Shown here: one piece after another, positions 25,432-33,978 of the stretch
How positions within the stretch are numbered: position 1 is the stretch's first letter
Layout: the number at the start of each line of letters is the position of its first letter
Assembly (NCBI RefSeq): GCF_001514235.1
Contig: NZ_KQ948935.1
Location: 1-64,000 of the forward strand
DNA from: Streptomyces caeruleatus
GTDB lineage: Bacteria; Actinomycetota; Actinomycetes; Streptomycetales; Streptomycetaceae
Direction: 5' to 3'
DNA length: 64,000 nucleotides
Translations under genes and position numbers: made by a program
Notes under the pieces: generated by a model
What the model was told of the DNA's origin: nothing
The model's input: only the letters and a program-made list of their open reading frames with translations
Databases searched by the model: none

Positions 25432-27308
25432 TCAGTGCCCTGTCGTCGGCAGCCACACGCGCATCGTCGAAGGGCCCCGGTTCGCCCAGGAGTGGTACGG
25501 CACCAGCACGACCCCGTGCGGCTCGGCGGGGGACGGCCCGGCCTGGCCCGGCGATCGGTACGGCCATGCCCGGACATCACGCTGTTCTCCCGGTCCGGCC
25601 AGTTCACCCGGTGCCACCACGGTTCCGTCCGGCCCGTCCGCCGGCTCGGCGTGCGCGTCCACCCGTACGGCGTCGGCCTCCCGTCCGTCGGGAAGGTCCA
25701 CGGACTCGGCGCAGTACACCAGCGGACCGCGCTGGACCGCGACCGTGCCGCGTACCGCGTCGATGCGGGGGTCCGGTGCGATCCAGCGTGGGGTGACGGG
25801 CAGTTCGAGCCGGATCTCGTCGCCGGGCCGGAAGGCGCGGGTGACCGTGGCCGTGCCCGGGGTGACGGTCCGGCGGGTCCCGTCCGCGTCGACCAGCGAG
25901 GCGGTGCCGCCCTCGGTCCACGCCGGGACGCGCAGCGACAGGGTCCAGGGCCGGTCCGGGGACCGGGCGATGCGCACGGACACGGTCCCGCCGGACGGGT
26001 AGTCGGTGCGGACGCGCAGGGCGATGCCGCCGGTGGTGATCTCCGCGTCGGCGTACTGGTGCAGTTGGATGCCGTCGTCGGACGCCGTGGCGAGGTACGC
26101 CGGCAGCACGGCCAGGGTGCGCGCCACGTTCGTCGGGCAGCAGGACACCGCGAACCAGGGTGCGCGCAGGCTCGACTCGGCGCGCGGGCTGTCGCTGTCC
26201 GCCGGCGGGACGGTGCCTCGGCGGCGGCGGTGCAGGGTGTTGGCGTAGAAGAAGGCCCGGCCGTCCTCGGCGGGGGAGGCGGCGACGACGTTGAACAGGG
26301 TGCGTTCCGCGAGGTCGGCGAAGCGGGGCTCGCCCGTGGCGAGGAGCAGTCGCCAGCTGAGCATCACGGAGGCGACACCGGCGCGGTCTCCGAGTAGGCG
26401 CGGTCCGGGGGCAGTACGAAGTCGTCGCCGAAGGACTCGTCGCGGTGGTGCGAGCCCACGCCGCCGGTGAGATACGTCCGCCTCGCGACCGTCGCCTCCC
26501 ACTGCCGTACGACCGCCGCGAGCAGCTCGTCGTCGCCGGTCTCCACGGCCACGTCGACCGCTCCGGCCGCGAGGTAGAGGGCACGCACGGCGTGGCCGCG
26601 CAGGACGGTGGCCTCCCGTACGGGCATGTCGTCCTGGTAGTAGGCGCGGCCGAACTCGTTGTCGGCGAGCGTGCCGTGGCCGCGGCGGTCGACGAACAGG
26701 GCGGCCTGGTCGAGGTAGCGCTGTTCGCCGGTCACCCTGGCCAGTTCGACGAGGGCGGTCTCGATCTCGGGGTGGCCGCAGACGCCTTCGATGCCGCCGC
26801 GCCCGAACGTGGCGCACACGTGGTCGGCAGCACGTAGGGCGATCTTCGCCAGCGGGCCGTCGCCGCGCGTCCGGATCTGGGCCACGCCCGCCTGGATAAG
26901 GTGGCCGTAGCAGTACAGCTCGTGGCCCCATTCGAGGTCGCTGTAGCGGGGTTGCTGGCCGGGGCGGCCGAACGCGGTGTTGAGATAGCCATCGGGTTCC
27001 TGGGCGGAGCCGATCACCTCGGGGATCGTGTCGGACCCGGTGCCCGTCCAGGCCGTGGCTTCGAGCAGCTTGTAGACGTCGGAGTCGGCGAACTTCCATC
27101 CCCGCCGCTGCGCCATGGGCGCGGAGAAGTTGCCGATCCAGCCGACGCGCTCCATCCAGTGGCGGCAGTGGTCGAGGGTGGCTGTGACGTTGGCCTCCCG
27201 GCGCCGGGCCCAGAATCCTCCGGTGATCCGGACCTCTTCGAGGCCGAGAGGCCGTAGGCGACCGCGGCTCGGGGCCACCGGTACGACAAGATCTGTGTTC
27301 TCCTTCAA
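25432..27308 (-). pseudogene. Second GH127/DUF1680-type protein, one-base frameshift at the active-site Cys
   Basis: From the ATG at 27308 the protein reads normally (LEEVRITGGFWARRREAN, then QEPDGYLNTAF) to RAYSET. The frame then changes at about base 26388. The continuation AGVASVMLSWRLLLATGEPRF and the Cys-Cys pair in AVSCCPTNVA are in the next frame. The span of 1,877 bases is one short of a multiple of three. Inserting one T gives ACC TGC GCC, the ETC motif expected at the zinc site, so the missing base falls in the Cys codon. No signal peptide is seen, so it is probably cytosolic, complementing the exported GH127. It starts five bases from the permease stop, so the three genes form an operon. 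Confidence 0.75.
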
Positions 27309-27312
27309 CGCG

Positions 27313-27615
27313 TCATCCCTTCAAGGCACCCGACATGAAGCCCCCGCACGTAGTGCCGTTGCAGCAGCAGGAACACGAGCAGACAGGGCACGGCGAGCAC
27401 CACCACGCCCGCCTCGGTGGCCCCCGTAGTCGACGGCGCCCATGCTCTGCTGGCGCAGGTTGGCGACGGCCAGCGGCAGGGGCGCCTTCTCGCTGTCCGA
27501 GATGAGGATCAGGGGCGCGATGAAGTCGTTCCACGCGGCGAGGAACGCGAACAGCCCGACGGTGATCAGCCCCGGTTTCACCGCCGGCAGCAGCACCCGG
27601 CGCAGCGCGCCGGAA
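27313..27615 (-). pseudogene. Carbohydrate ABC transporter permease, C-terminal relic with two frameshifts
   Basis: The minus strand reads RRVLLPAVKPGLITVGLFAF and then AAWNDFIAPLILISDSEKAP, the C-terminal third of a MalG-type sugar permease. The rest (LAVPCLLVFLLLQRHYVRG and FMSGALKG) needs two frame changes. Both occur at G5 runs (near 27352 and 27428) and both are cured by removing one G. Upstream of about 27615 the similarity ends and GH43 sequence of the opposite strand begins. The permease precedes the GH127 genes. It would have carried arabinose-type sugars or oligosaccharides. Confidence 0.65.
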
Positions 27616-28197
27616 CTGGACCCGGGCATTCTCCAACTCAACGGCAGGCTCTATCTGTTGGGCTCCTTCTACAACGGCTCGCAGCCGATGTTCATACGGC
27701 CGCTGTCGAACCCCTGGACGGCGAGCGGCACCCGGCGCGTGCTGTCCACCCCGACGTACAGCTGGGAGACGGTGGGCGGCGCGGTCAACGAGGGCGCCGA
27801 AGTGCTCCAGCGGGGCGGGAAGACGTTCATCGTCTACTCCGCCAGCCACTGCTCCACGCCCGACTACAAGCTGGGGATGCTCACCTACAACGGCGGTGAC
27901 CCGCTGGACTCCGCGTCCTGGGTCAAGTCCCCGAACCCGGTCTCCGCCAGCCACTGCTCCACGCCCAACGCGAACGGGGTGTACGGCCCCGGCCACAACG
28001 GCTTCTTCAAGTCGCCCGACGGGACGGAGGACTGGATCGTCTACCACGCGAACAGCTCCGCGAGCGGCGGCTGCGACATGAACCGCAGTACCAGGGCGCA
28101 GAAGTTCACCTGGAACGCCGACGGCACTCCGAACTTCGGCACCCCGGTGGCCCTGGGCGTACCGCTGACGTCGCCGTCGGGTGAACAGGCGGACTAG
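27616..28197 (+). pseudogene. GH43 family glycosidase, C-terminal relic
   Basis: The readable part of about 190 residues starts abruptly near ELDPGILQLNGRLYLLGSFY and ends with the family-typical FTWNADGTPNFGTPVALGV. It includes AVNEGAEVLQRGGKTF, which contains the acid catalyst Glu, and GHNGFFKSPDGTEDWIVYH. The N-terminal half with the nucleophile-side Asp is absent. A 24-base direct repeat (27838-27861 and 27943-27966) encodes SASHCSTP twice, which I do not expect in homologues. The reading frame is open for 250 codons upstream, but that stretch is only the antisense of the permease. The gene would have been divergent from the permease operon. Confidence 0.7.
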
Positions 28198-28466
28198 GCG
28201 GACCAGGCCCCGAGGAGGGTGGCGATGCCGAGGACTCCGACGGTTCCGAGCAGCGTGCCGAGCGTGGCGGTCCACATCCGGCCGACGCCCTGGCGGGCGT
28301 AGTGCATGCCCGCCGCGCCGAGGGTGACGGCCAGACCGCCGGCGATCAGCGCGAACGGGGAGAAGACGAAGGACGTCAGAGCGGCGATGACGCCGAAGAC
28401 GAGGGCGGTGGGCCCCAGGGCGACGGCCGGCGAGTCGTGCTGGGCCGCGACGATCGGATCACGCAT
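28194..28466 (-). CDS. Small membrane protein, DUF4190-like
   Basis: A 90-residue protein with two hydrophobic segments (about residues 18-45 and 65-88) separated by a short loop with MHYARQGVG. Length and layout recall DUF4190 proteins, but I cannot confirm the family. The stop overlaps the GH43 relic's end by four bases on the opposite strand. Nothing links it to the sugar genes. Confidence 0.55.
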   Translation of the reverse strand: MRDPIVAAQHDSPAVALGPTALVFGVIAALTSFVFSPFALIAGGLAVTLGAAGMHYARQGVGRMWTATLGTLLGTVGVLGIATLLGAWSA

Positions 28467-28502
28467 TACCAGTACCCCCTGTTTCTGAACACGTTCAAAG
28501 TA

Positions 28503-28679
28503 TCACGGGGTGCTGAGGTCGTCCCCCCGTTCCCCCTCGGCCTGGGAGGGCTCGGTCCTGGGGACGTCCGGGTGCTGTTCCATGGCCGTGCGCTCCGCGG
28601 GTTCGTCGCGTTCGCCCTCGGCCTGGGAGGGGGTGTGCGAGTACAGCCAGCGGTCGTAGTCCGAGGCTCCGGTCTTCAT
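28503..28679 (-). CDS. Small protein with a duplicated PSQAEGER motif
   Basis: A 58-residue protein starting MKTGASDYDRWLYSHT. GGGAGGT, five bases before the ATG, is a strong ribosome site. The motif PSQAEGER occurs twice, at about residues 17-24 and 43-50, in an acidic, probably disordered context. I recall similar short Streptomyces proteins with this motif but no known function. It lies 37 bases upstream of the DUF4190-like gene and 72 bases downstream of the sugar-binding protein stop, all on the minus strand. Confidence 0.6.
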   Translation of the reverse strand: MKTGASDYDRWLYSHTPSQAEGERDEPAERTAMEQHPDVPRTEPSQAEGERGDDLSTP

Positions 28680-28751
28680 GGCTGACCTCCCTGGGTCGCT
28701 CCTCTTCCATGCTGCTCCCGGGGCGTGGCGCCGACCAGTCGTCCCCGCCTC

Positions 28752-29834
28752 TCACCCGGTGAGGCCGATCTCGGCGCAGGCAGCGCGGAGCTGCGAAGTG
28801 CAGATCTGGTCGACGGTGTAGCGGCCGGCGTTGACGAGGGTCTGCCTCAGGTTGCCGGCCGTCACCAGGTTCGGGGTGAGCAGGATGGACGGGATGTCCT
28901 TGGTGGTCGGGCTGTCGGTCGTCGTCGTGGCGACGTCGTGGGCTCCCTCGCCTCGCCCCACGGCGACGGCCATGGCGGCGGCTGCCGCGGCCTCCTTCTC
29001 GAACGGTTTGTAGACCGTCATGGACTGCTCGCCCTTGACGATGCGCCGCACGGCCTCCAGGTCGGCGTCCTGGCCGGTGATCGGCGGGAGGTCCTTGACG
29101 CCGGCCTTCTTGAACGCGGAGATGACACCGGCGGCGATGGCGTCGTTGGCCGCCACCACGCCGTCGATGTGGTCAGCGCCGAGGGCGGAGATCGCGGCGG
29201 TCATGTTGGCGTGCGCGTTCTCCGGGCTCCAGCCCGCCGTCTCGTACGACCGGGCGATCTTCGCCTTGCCCGAGATGACGGACATCGTGCCCTTGCGGAA
29301 CCACGCCGCGTTGGCGCTGCTCGGATCGCCGTTCATCATCACGACGGTTCTGCCCTTCCCTCGCTCCGCCATGGCCTTCAGCAGCGCCTCGCCCTGGAGC
29401 CGGCCGACCTGTGCGCCGTCGAAAGTGACGAAACCCGAGATCGGGCCCTCGGCGAGGCGGTCGTAGGCGATGACCGGGACGCCGGACTGCCGTGCCTCCT
29501 GGATCGAGGAGCGCACCGCCCTGCTGTCGGCGGGGTCGAGGATGAGGACCTTCGCGCCGTTGGTGATCATCGAGATCACCTGCTGCCGCTGCCGCGCCGC
29601 GTCGTTCTCGGCGTTGGCGTACACCATCGTGCAGTCGGGGCACAGCTCCTTGAGCCGCTGTTCGATCAGGGGCTTGTCGGAGTGCTCCCAGCGCGGAGTG
29701 ACCCGGTTCGGGAGGAGCAGGCCGACCGTGAAGCTCTCCGTGCCCGCTCCGTCGTCCTCGCCGCAGGCCGTCAGGGAAACCGTCATGAGGCCCGCGACGA
29801 GCGCCGCGATCACGTGCAGCGTACGGGTCCTCAT
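28752..29834 (-). CDS. Sugar ABC transporter substrate-binding lipoprotein (first copy)
   Basis: A 360-residue protein with a lipobox (VSLTAC, Cys near residue 25). It is a periplasmic-binding-protein-like fold of the xylose/ribose type, with ANAENDAARQRQQVISMI, GVPVIAYDRLAEGPISGFVT and AANDAIAAGVISAFKKAGV. It follows the SpoIIE phosphatase by 20 bases on the same strand and has no ATPase or permease of its own. The second copy at 32826-33914 is a clear paralogue with the same VPVIAYDRLAEGPISG core. It could feed the transporter across the gap or act as a receptor. The C-terminus ends with a Cys-containing tail (QICTSQLRAACAE) shared with the paralogue. Confidence 0.85.
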   Translation of the reverse strand: MRTRTLHVIAALVAGLMTVSLTACGEDDGAGTESFTVGLLLPNRVTPRWEHSDKPLIEQRLKELCPDCTMVYANAENDAARQRQQVISMITNGAKVLILDPADSRAVRSSIQEARQSGVPVIAYDRLAEGPISGFVTFDGAQVGRLQGEALLKAMAERGKGRTVVMMNGDPSSANAAWFRKGTMSVISGKAKIARSYETAGWSPENAHANMTAAISALGADHIDGVVAANDAIAAGVISAFKKAGVKDLPPITGQDADLEAVRRIVKGEQSMTVYKPFEKEAAAAAAMAVAVGRGEGAHDVATTTTDSPTTKDIPSILLTPNLVTAGNLRQTLVNAGRYTVDQICTSQLRAACAEIGLTG

Positions 29835-29854
29835 GACAGCTCGCCTCGTTCCGT

Positions 29855-32365
29855 TCAGAGCTTCGAGTCGGTGGAAGCGGGCTCGTCCCTGGGCACGGTG
29901 ACCTCGCTCCACACCTGCTTTCCGCCCGCGACCGGCACCGAGCCGCAGGAGTCGGACACCGCCTCGACCAGCAGCAGCCCTCGGCCGCCCGTCGACTCCC
30001 AGTCCACGATCACCGGCTTGGCGGGGGCGCGTGGCGAGGAGTCGCTCACGCAGACCCGGACCCGGTCCCCGCGGAGCATCAGGTCGAGGCGTACGGACCC
30101 CTGGGTGTGCACCAGGGCGTTGGTGACCAGTTCGGACACGACGAGCAGCACCGCGTCGGCCGTGTCCTCGACCCTCCACCTGCGCAGGGTGCGCGCGGTG
30201 AAGCGCCGGGCGTGCATGACGGCGTCGGGCAGCCGCCACACCACCCAGCCGGCCCGGATCGGCCGGGTCTTCATGCCGTCGTAGCGCAGCAGCAGCAGCG
30301 CGACGTCGTCCTCGCGCCGGCCGATGTCGCCGAGCAGCGCGTCGGCCATCCGGGCCGGATCCTCGGGGTCGGCGGCGGCGAGCGCGGTGCGGGTGCGTTC
30401 CATGCCCACGTCCAGGGGCAGGTCGGCGGCCTCGACCAGGCCGTCGGTGACCAGGGCGAGCACGGTGCCGGGGGTCAGGGCGAGCGCGGTCATGGGGAAC
30501 TCCGCCTCGGCGAGGACCCCGAGCGGGGGTCCGCCCTCGACCTCCACCTCCTCGGTACGGCCGTCGGGATGGCGCAGCAGCGGGGCGAGGTGTCCGGCGC
30601 GGACGACCAGGGTGTTGCCCTCCTCCATGTCGAGCTCGACATAGCAGCAGGTGGCGAAGAGGTCGGTCTCCATGCCGACGAGGAGGCGGTTGGCATGGGA
30701 GACGACCACGTCGGGCGGGTGGCCCTCGACCGCGTACGCCCTGACCGCCGTACGCATCTGGCCCATGATCGTCGCGGCTCCGGCGCTGTGTCCCTGCACA
30801 TCGCCGATGACCAGCGCGACCCGGTCCTCGGACAGGGCGATGACGTCGTACCAGTCGCCGCCCACCTGAAGCCCGCGTCGGGCGGGCAGGTAGCGGGCGA
30901 CGGCGGTGCCGCCGGGGAGTTCGGGCAGGCGCCTGGGCAGCAGGCTGCGCTGGAGCATCGTCGCGAGTTCCTGCTCGGCGTCGTAGGCGTGCGCCCGTTT
31001 GAGGGCTTGGCCGATCAGGGCCGCGGTGGCGGTGAGCAGGGACCGCTCCTCGGGGATGAACTCGTGCGGCTGGTCCCAGCCGACCAGGCACACCCCGGCG
31101 ACCCGGCCCTTGGCGGGGAGGGGCAGGACGGCCAGGCCGCCGGCGCCGATGCCGGCGAGTCCCGGTTCGAGGGCGGTGCCCGCGGGCCAGAGGTCCATCC
31201 GGCCGTCCCGCAGGGCCAGTTGGAGGGTGGGCAGGGCGCTGACCGGTGCGTCGGGCCACTCGGAACGCCACTGGGCGCGCCACAGCTCGGGCCAGGCGTC
31301 GGGCTGGGGCGGGTCGAGCAGGGTGACCACGAGCCGGTCGTCCCGGACGTCGGCGAGCGCCACCCGGTCGGCGCCCAGCGGCTCGCGCAGCGCGGCGACC
31401 GCGACATGGCCGACGTCCCGGACGGTCGCGGCGTCGTCGAGTACGGCGGTGAGCCACTGGATCCGGGAGACGTCGTCGGCGCTGCGGCTCTTGACCGAGG
31501 TGGCCGTCACCACGCCCAGCACCTGCTCGGGCTGCTCGTCGGTGGGCCCCAGGACCCGGCAGATCAGGCTCAGCCAGCGCATCTCCAAGGTGGGGCAGCG
31601 GACCCGGAACTCCAGCTCCCGTCGGCCGGGCGCCTGGGCGGACGGTTCCAGGACCGACATCAGCGCGGGCATGTCCTCCGGGAGGGCGTGCGCGAGCAGG
31701 GTGTCGGCCTTGCCGTCGAAGTCGTCGGGCGTGGTGCCGACCAGTTCGAGCAGCGTGCCGTCGGCCTCGATCAGGCCGGTGTCCGGGACCAGGACGAAGG
31801 TGCCGACGCGCAGCCCGCGCAGGGCGCGGCCCAGCAGGTACGGCTGCGCGGGCCGGCCGGACTCGGCCAGCAGCAGGCCGGCGACGGCGTCGGCGTACCG
31901 CTCCAGGAAGCGCTGCTGTCCGGCGTCGAAGCCGTCGGCGGAGGCGCCCACGACGACGAGGCAGCCGAGCCGGTTGCCCTCCCGCTCCAGGGGCAGCGCG
32001 CCGAGCGAGGCCGACCTGGCGCGTGGGGGCGTGGGTGCGCCCACGGGGTAGGAGGCGAGGGCGGCGGCGTTCAGCCACAGCGGGCGGTCGGTGCGGAAGG
32101 CGTGGGTCGCGGCCGAGCCGCCCGACACGGACAGCCGGTCCGGCAGCCGGTACTCGGAGGTGGCGCCGACCGTCTCGACCAGTTGGAGCTCCTCGTCCCC
32201 GGCGGTGGGCGCGTAGACGCCGGCCAGCGCTGCTCCGGCGAAGGTCAGGGCGCGGTCGCTCGTGGCGGCACCCGGCTCCGTAGGCGGTGAACCGGTGCCC
32301 GCGGTGCCGACCTCCCATGCCCCCGGCGCCGAAACTCCGGTCCGGGCACGGCCGTCGTGCGGCAT
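29855..32365 (-). CDS. SpoIIE-type PP2C phosphatase with GAF, PAS and ATPase domains
   Basis: A 836-residue soluble protein. Parts in order: a GAF-like region (about residues 35-170), a PAS-like region (about 190-300), a second GAF-like region (about 320-490), a SpoIIE PP2C phosphatase (about 510-700, with VGGDWYDVIAL, IGDVQGHSAGAA and the acidic DDVALLLLRYD), and a HATPase domain of the anti-sigma-kinase type (about 715-830, with ELVTNALVHTQG and STGGRGLLLVEAVSD). Such proteins set the phosphorylation of anti-anti-sigma factors and control stress sigma factors. The combined phosphatase-kinase layout is common in Streptomyces. The next gene is a sugar-binding lipoprotein, which is unusual. 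The ATG at 32365 has GAGGTAGG upstream at a slightly long spacing. Confidence 0.85.
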   Translation of the reverse strand: MPHDGRARTGVSAPGAWEVGTAGTGSPPTEPGAATSDRALTFAGAALAGVYAPTAGDEELQLVETVGATSEYRLPDRLSVSGGSAATHAFRTDRPLWLNAAALASYPVGAPTPPRARSASLGALPLEREGNRLGCLVVVGASADGFDAGQQRFLERYADAVAGLLLAESGRPAQPYLLGRALRGLRVGTFVLVPDTGLIEADGTLLELVGTTPDDFDGKADTLLAHALPEDMPALMSVLEPSAQAPGRRELEFRVRCPTLEMRWLSLICRVLGPTDEQPEQVLGVVTATSVKSRSADDVSRIQWLTAVLDDAATVRDVGHVAVAALREPLGADRVALADVRDDRLVVTLLDPPQPDAWPELWRAQWRSEWPDAPVSALPTLQLALRDGRMDLWPAGTALEPGLAGIGAGGLAVLPLPAKGRVAGVCLVGWDQPHEFIPEERSLLTATAALIGQALKRAHAYDAEQELATMLQRSLLPRRLPELPGGTAVARYLPARRGLQVGGDWYDVIALSEDRVALVIGDVQGHSAGAATIMGQMRTAVRAYAVEGHPPDVVVSHANRLLVGMETDLFATCCYVELDMEEGNTLVVRAGHLAPLLRHPDGRTEEVEVEGGPPLGVLAEAEFPMTALALTPGTVLALVTDGLVEAADLPLDVGMERTRTALAAADPEDPARMADALLGDIGRREDDVALLLLRYDGMKTRPIRAGWVVWRLPDAVMHARRFTARTLRRWRVEDTADAVLLVVSELVTNALVHTQGSVRLDLMLRGDRVRVCVSDSSPRAPAKPVIVDWESTGGRGLLLVEAVSDSCGSVPVAGGKQVWSEVTVPRDEPASTDSKL

Positions 32366-32825
32366 GTCCGCGCCTACCTCCCGTCCGTGCCGGAGGTGCC
32401 GAAGGGGATCGGGGCACCACCTCCCGCCGCCCCGGTCGCTTCCCCACACCAGAATCGCATATATGGATGAGCCAGACATATCAGGCTGCGGCTTCCTCGG
32501 CGGTTCCGCGCTGCTCCCCAGCCGGCTCCGCGCTGCTTCCCAGCCGGCTCCGCGCTGCTCCCCAAGCCCGCTCCGCGCTGGTTCCCACCGGGTTCCTCGC
32601 CGGTTCCGCGCCGGTTCCGCGCCGGTTCCGCGCCGGTTCCGCGCTCCCCTGGCGGGGCCTTCGCTGCGTTCGCAGATCACCGCGGCCGGTGTCAGACTGA
32701 CCACGTGGTCGTCCTGCCACGTCCAAGAACCCGGCCCTTGTGCCCGGGGTGGCCCCGCACACGCGTCCTCGACACCATGAGCGCCTCCTCGCCACGCCGG
32801 GCGAAGGACAAGGGAGGTCTCTCAC
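32366..32825. other. Gene-free divergent region between the phosphatase and the sugar transporter operon
   Basis: A 460-base divergent intergenic region with no gene. It holds a block of 22- and 11-base direct repeats (32499-32642). CCAGACATATCAGG and CATATATGG near 32455-32485 are the only AT-rich stretches. The ribosome site for the next gene is GGGAGG at about 32811. Confidence 0.5.
32499..32642. repeat. Tandem repeats with 22-base and 11-base periods
   Basis: Two 22-base units (32521-32542 and 32543-32564) differ by one base, with imperfect units before (32499-32520) and after (32565-32587). They are followed by four perfect copies of GCCGGTTCCGC at 32599-32642. The longer unit is exactly twice the 11-base unit. 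An 11-base step is close to one turn of DNA, so repeated sites would lie on one face. Untranslated on either strand as far as I can judge. Confidence 0.8.
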
Positions 32826-33914
32826 ATGAAGGCCCGCATCCGGAGCGCGGTTCTCGCCCTGACCGCGGTCTCCACGGCCGTGGCCCTCGGGGCCTGCGGG
32901 GCGGGCGGCGGGAGCGACTCCGCCGAGGGGGACGCGCCGGTGATCGGGGTGCTGCTGCCGGACGCCACCACGGCACGCTGGGAGACCCGGGACAAGCCGC
33001 TGCTCGACAAGGAGATCAAGGAACGGTGCCGTGACTGCACGATCGAGCAGGCCAACGCCAAGGGCGATGTGGCCATGCAGCAGGAGCAGATGAACTCGAT
33101 GATCACCAAGGGCGTCGACGCGATCCTGCTCGTGGCGGTGGACGGCAGGTCGCTCGCTGCCTCGGTCCGCAAGGCGGTGGAGGCCGACGTCCCGGTGATC
33201 GCCTACGACCGCCTCGCCGAGGGCCCGATCTCCGGTCATGTCTCCTTCGACGGCGAGGAGGTGGGCCGGCTCCAGGGCAGGGCACTGCTGAAGGCCATGG
33301 GCGACGAGGTGCCGGGCGCCCAGATCGTCATGATGAACGGCGACCCCATCGACCCCAACGCGGTGCTCTTCAAGAAGGGCGCGCTGTCCGTGCTCACGGG
33401 GAAGGTGAGGATCGGCAAGGAGTACGACACCCTCCAGTGGCGGACCGAAGCGGCCCACCTGAACATGTCGGCCGCCATCTCCGCCCTCGGCGTCGACAAC
33501 ATCCAAGGGGTCTACGCCGCCAATGACGGCCTCGCCGCCGGCAGCATCTCCGCCCTCCGGGCGAACAAGGTGGACCCGATGCCGCCGGTCACGGGGCAGG
33601 ACGCCGAGCTGCGCGCCGTGCAGCGCATCGTCGACGGGCAGCAGTACATGACCGTCTACAAGCCCTTCGAACCCGAGGCGGCGGCCGGCGCCGCCATGGC
33701 CGTGGCCGCGGCCCGCGGGGAGAACCTCGACCGGGTGGGCAAGGACGAGGTGACGACGCGCGGTGGAGGGCGGGTCCCGGCCGTCATGCTCACCCCGGTC
33801 TCCGTGACCGTCGGCAACATCAAGGACACCCTGGTCAAGGACGGGGTGTACACGATCCGGCAGATCTGCACCCCCGAACTCGCGGCCGCGTGCGCCGCGG
33901 CCGGGCTGACCTGA
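32826..33914 (+). CDS. Sugar ABC transporter substrate-binding lipoprotein (second copy)
   Basis: A 362-residue lipoprotein (lipobox ALGACG, Cys near residue 24) of the xylose/ribose-binding type, with EQANAKGDVAMQQEQMNSMI, VPVIAYDRLAEGPISGHVSF and AANDGLAAGSISALRANKV. It starts after GGGAGGTCTCTC. ATPase and permease genes follow, so this is the transport-linked copy. The tail QICTPELAAACAAAG matches that of the paralogue at 28752-29834. The substrate is probably a pentose such as xylose, by similarity only. Confidence 0.87.
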   Translation: MKARIRSAVLALTAVSTAVALGACGAGGGSDSAEGDAPVIGVLLPDATTARWETRDKPLLDKEIKERCRDCTIEQANAKGDVAMQQEQMNSMITKGVDAILLVAVDGRSLAASVRKAVEADVPVIAYDRLAEGPISGHVSFDGEEVGRLQGRALLKAMGDEVPGAQIVMMNGDPIDPNAVLFKKGALSVLTGKVRIGKEYDTLQWRTEAAHLNMSAAISALGVDNIQGVYAANDGLAAGSISALRANKVDPMPPVTGQDAELRAVQRIVDGQQYMTVYKPFEPEAAAGAAMAVAAARGENLDRVGKDEVTTRGGGRVPAVMLTPVSVTVGNIKDTLVKDGVYTIRQICTPELAAACAAAGLT

Positions 33915-33978
33915 CATCCGGTGCGCCCCGTCCGGACGTCGGACCGGTGCCCGGATCCACGGGAAGGAGATCGTCTCC

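Noticed and set aside
28495..28755. An 86-residue minus-strand frame covering the small PSQAEGER gene
   Set aside because: The neighbouring frame with a strong ribosome site and an internal motif duplication is the better gene; this one is rich in Gly, Arg and Pro without pattern.
32499..32642. CRISPR array
   Set aside because: The repeats are contiguous 11- and 22-base units without unique spacers.
29855..32704. A longer start for the SpoIIE phosphatase that includes the repeat region
   Set aside because: The extra 113 residues would be made of the tandem repeats (Arg, Gly, Asn, Ala, Glu) and do not resemble any domain.
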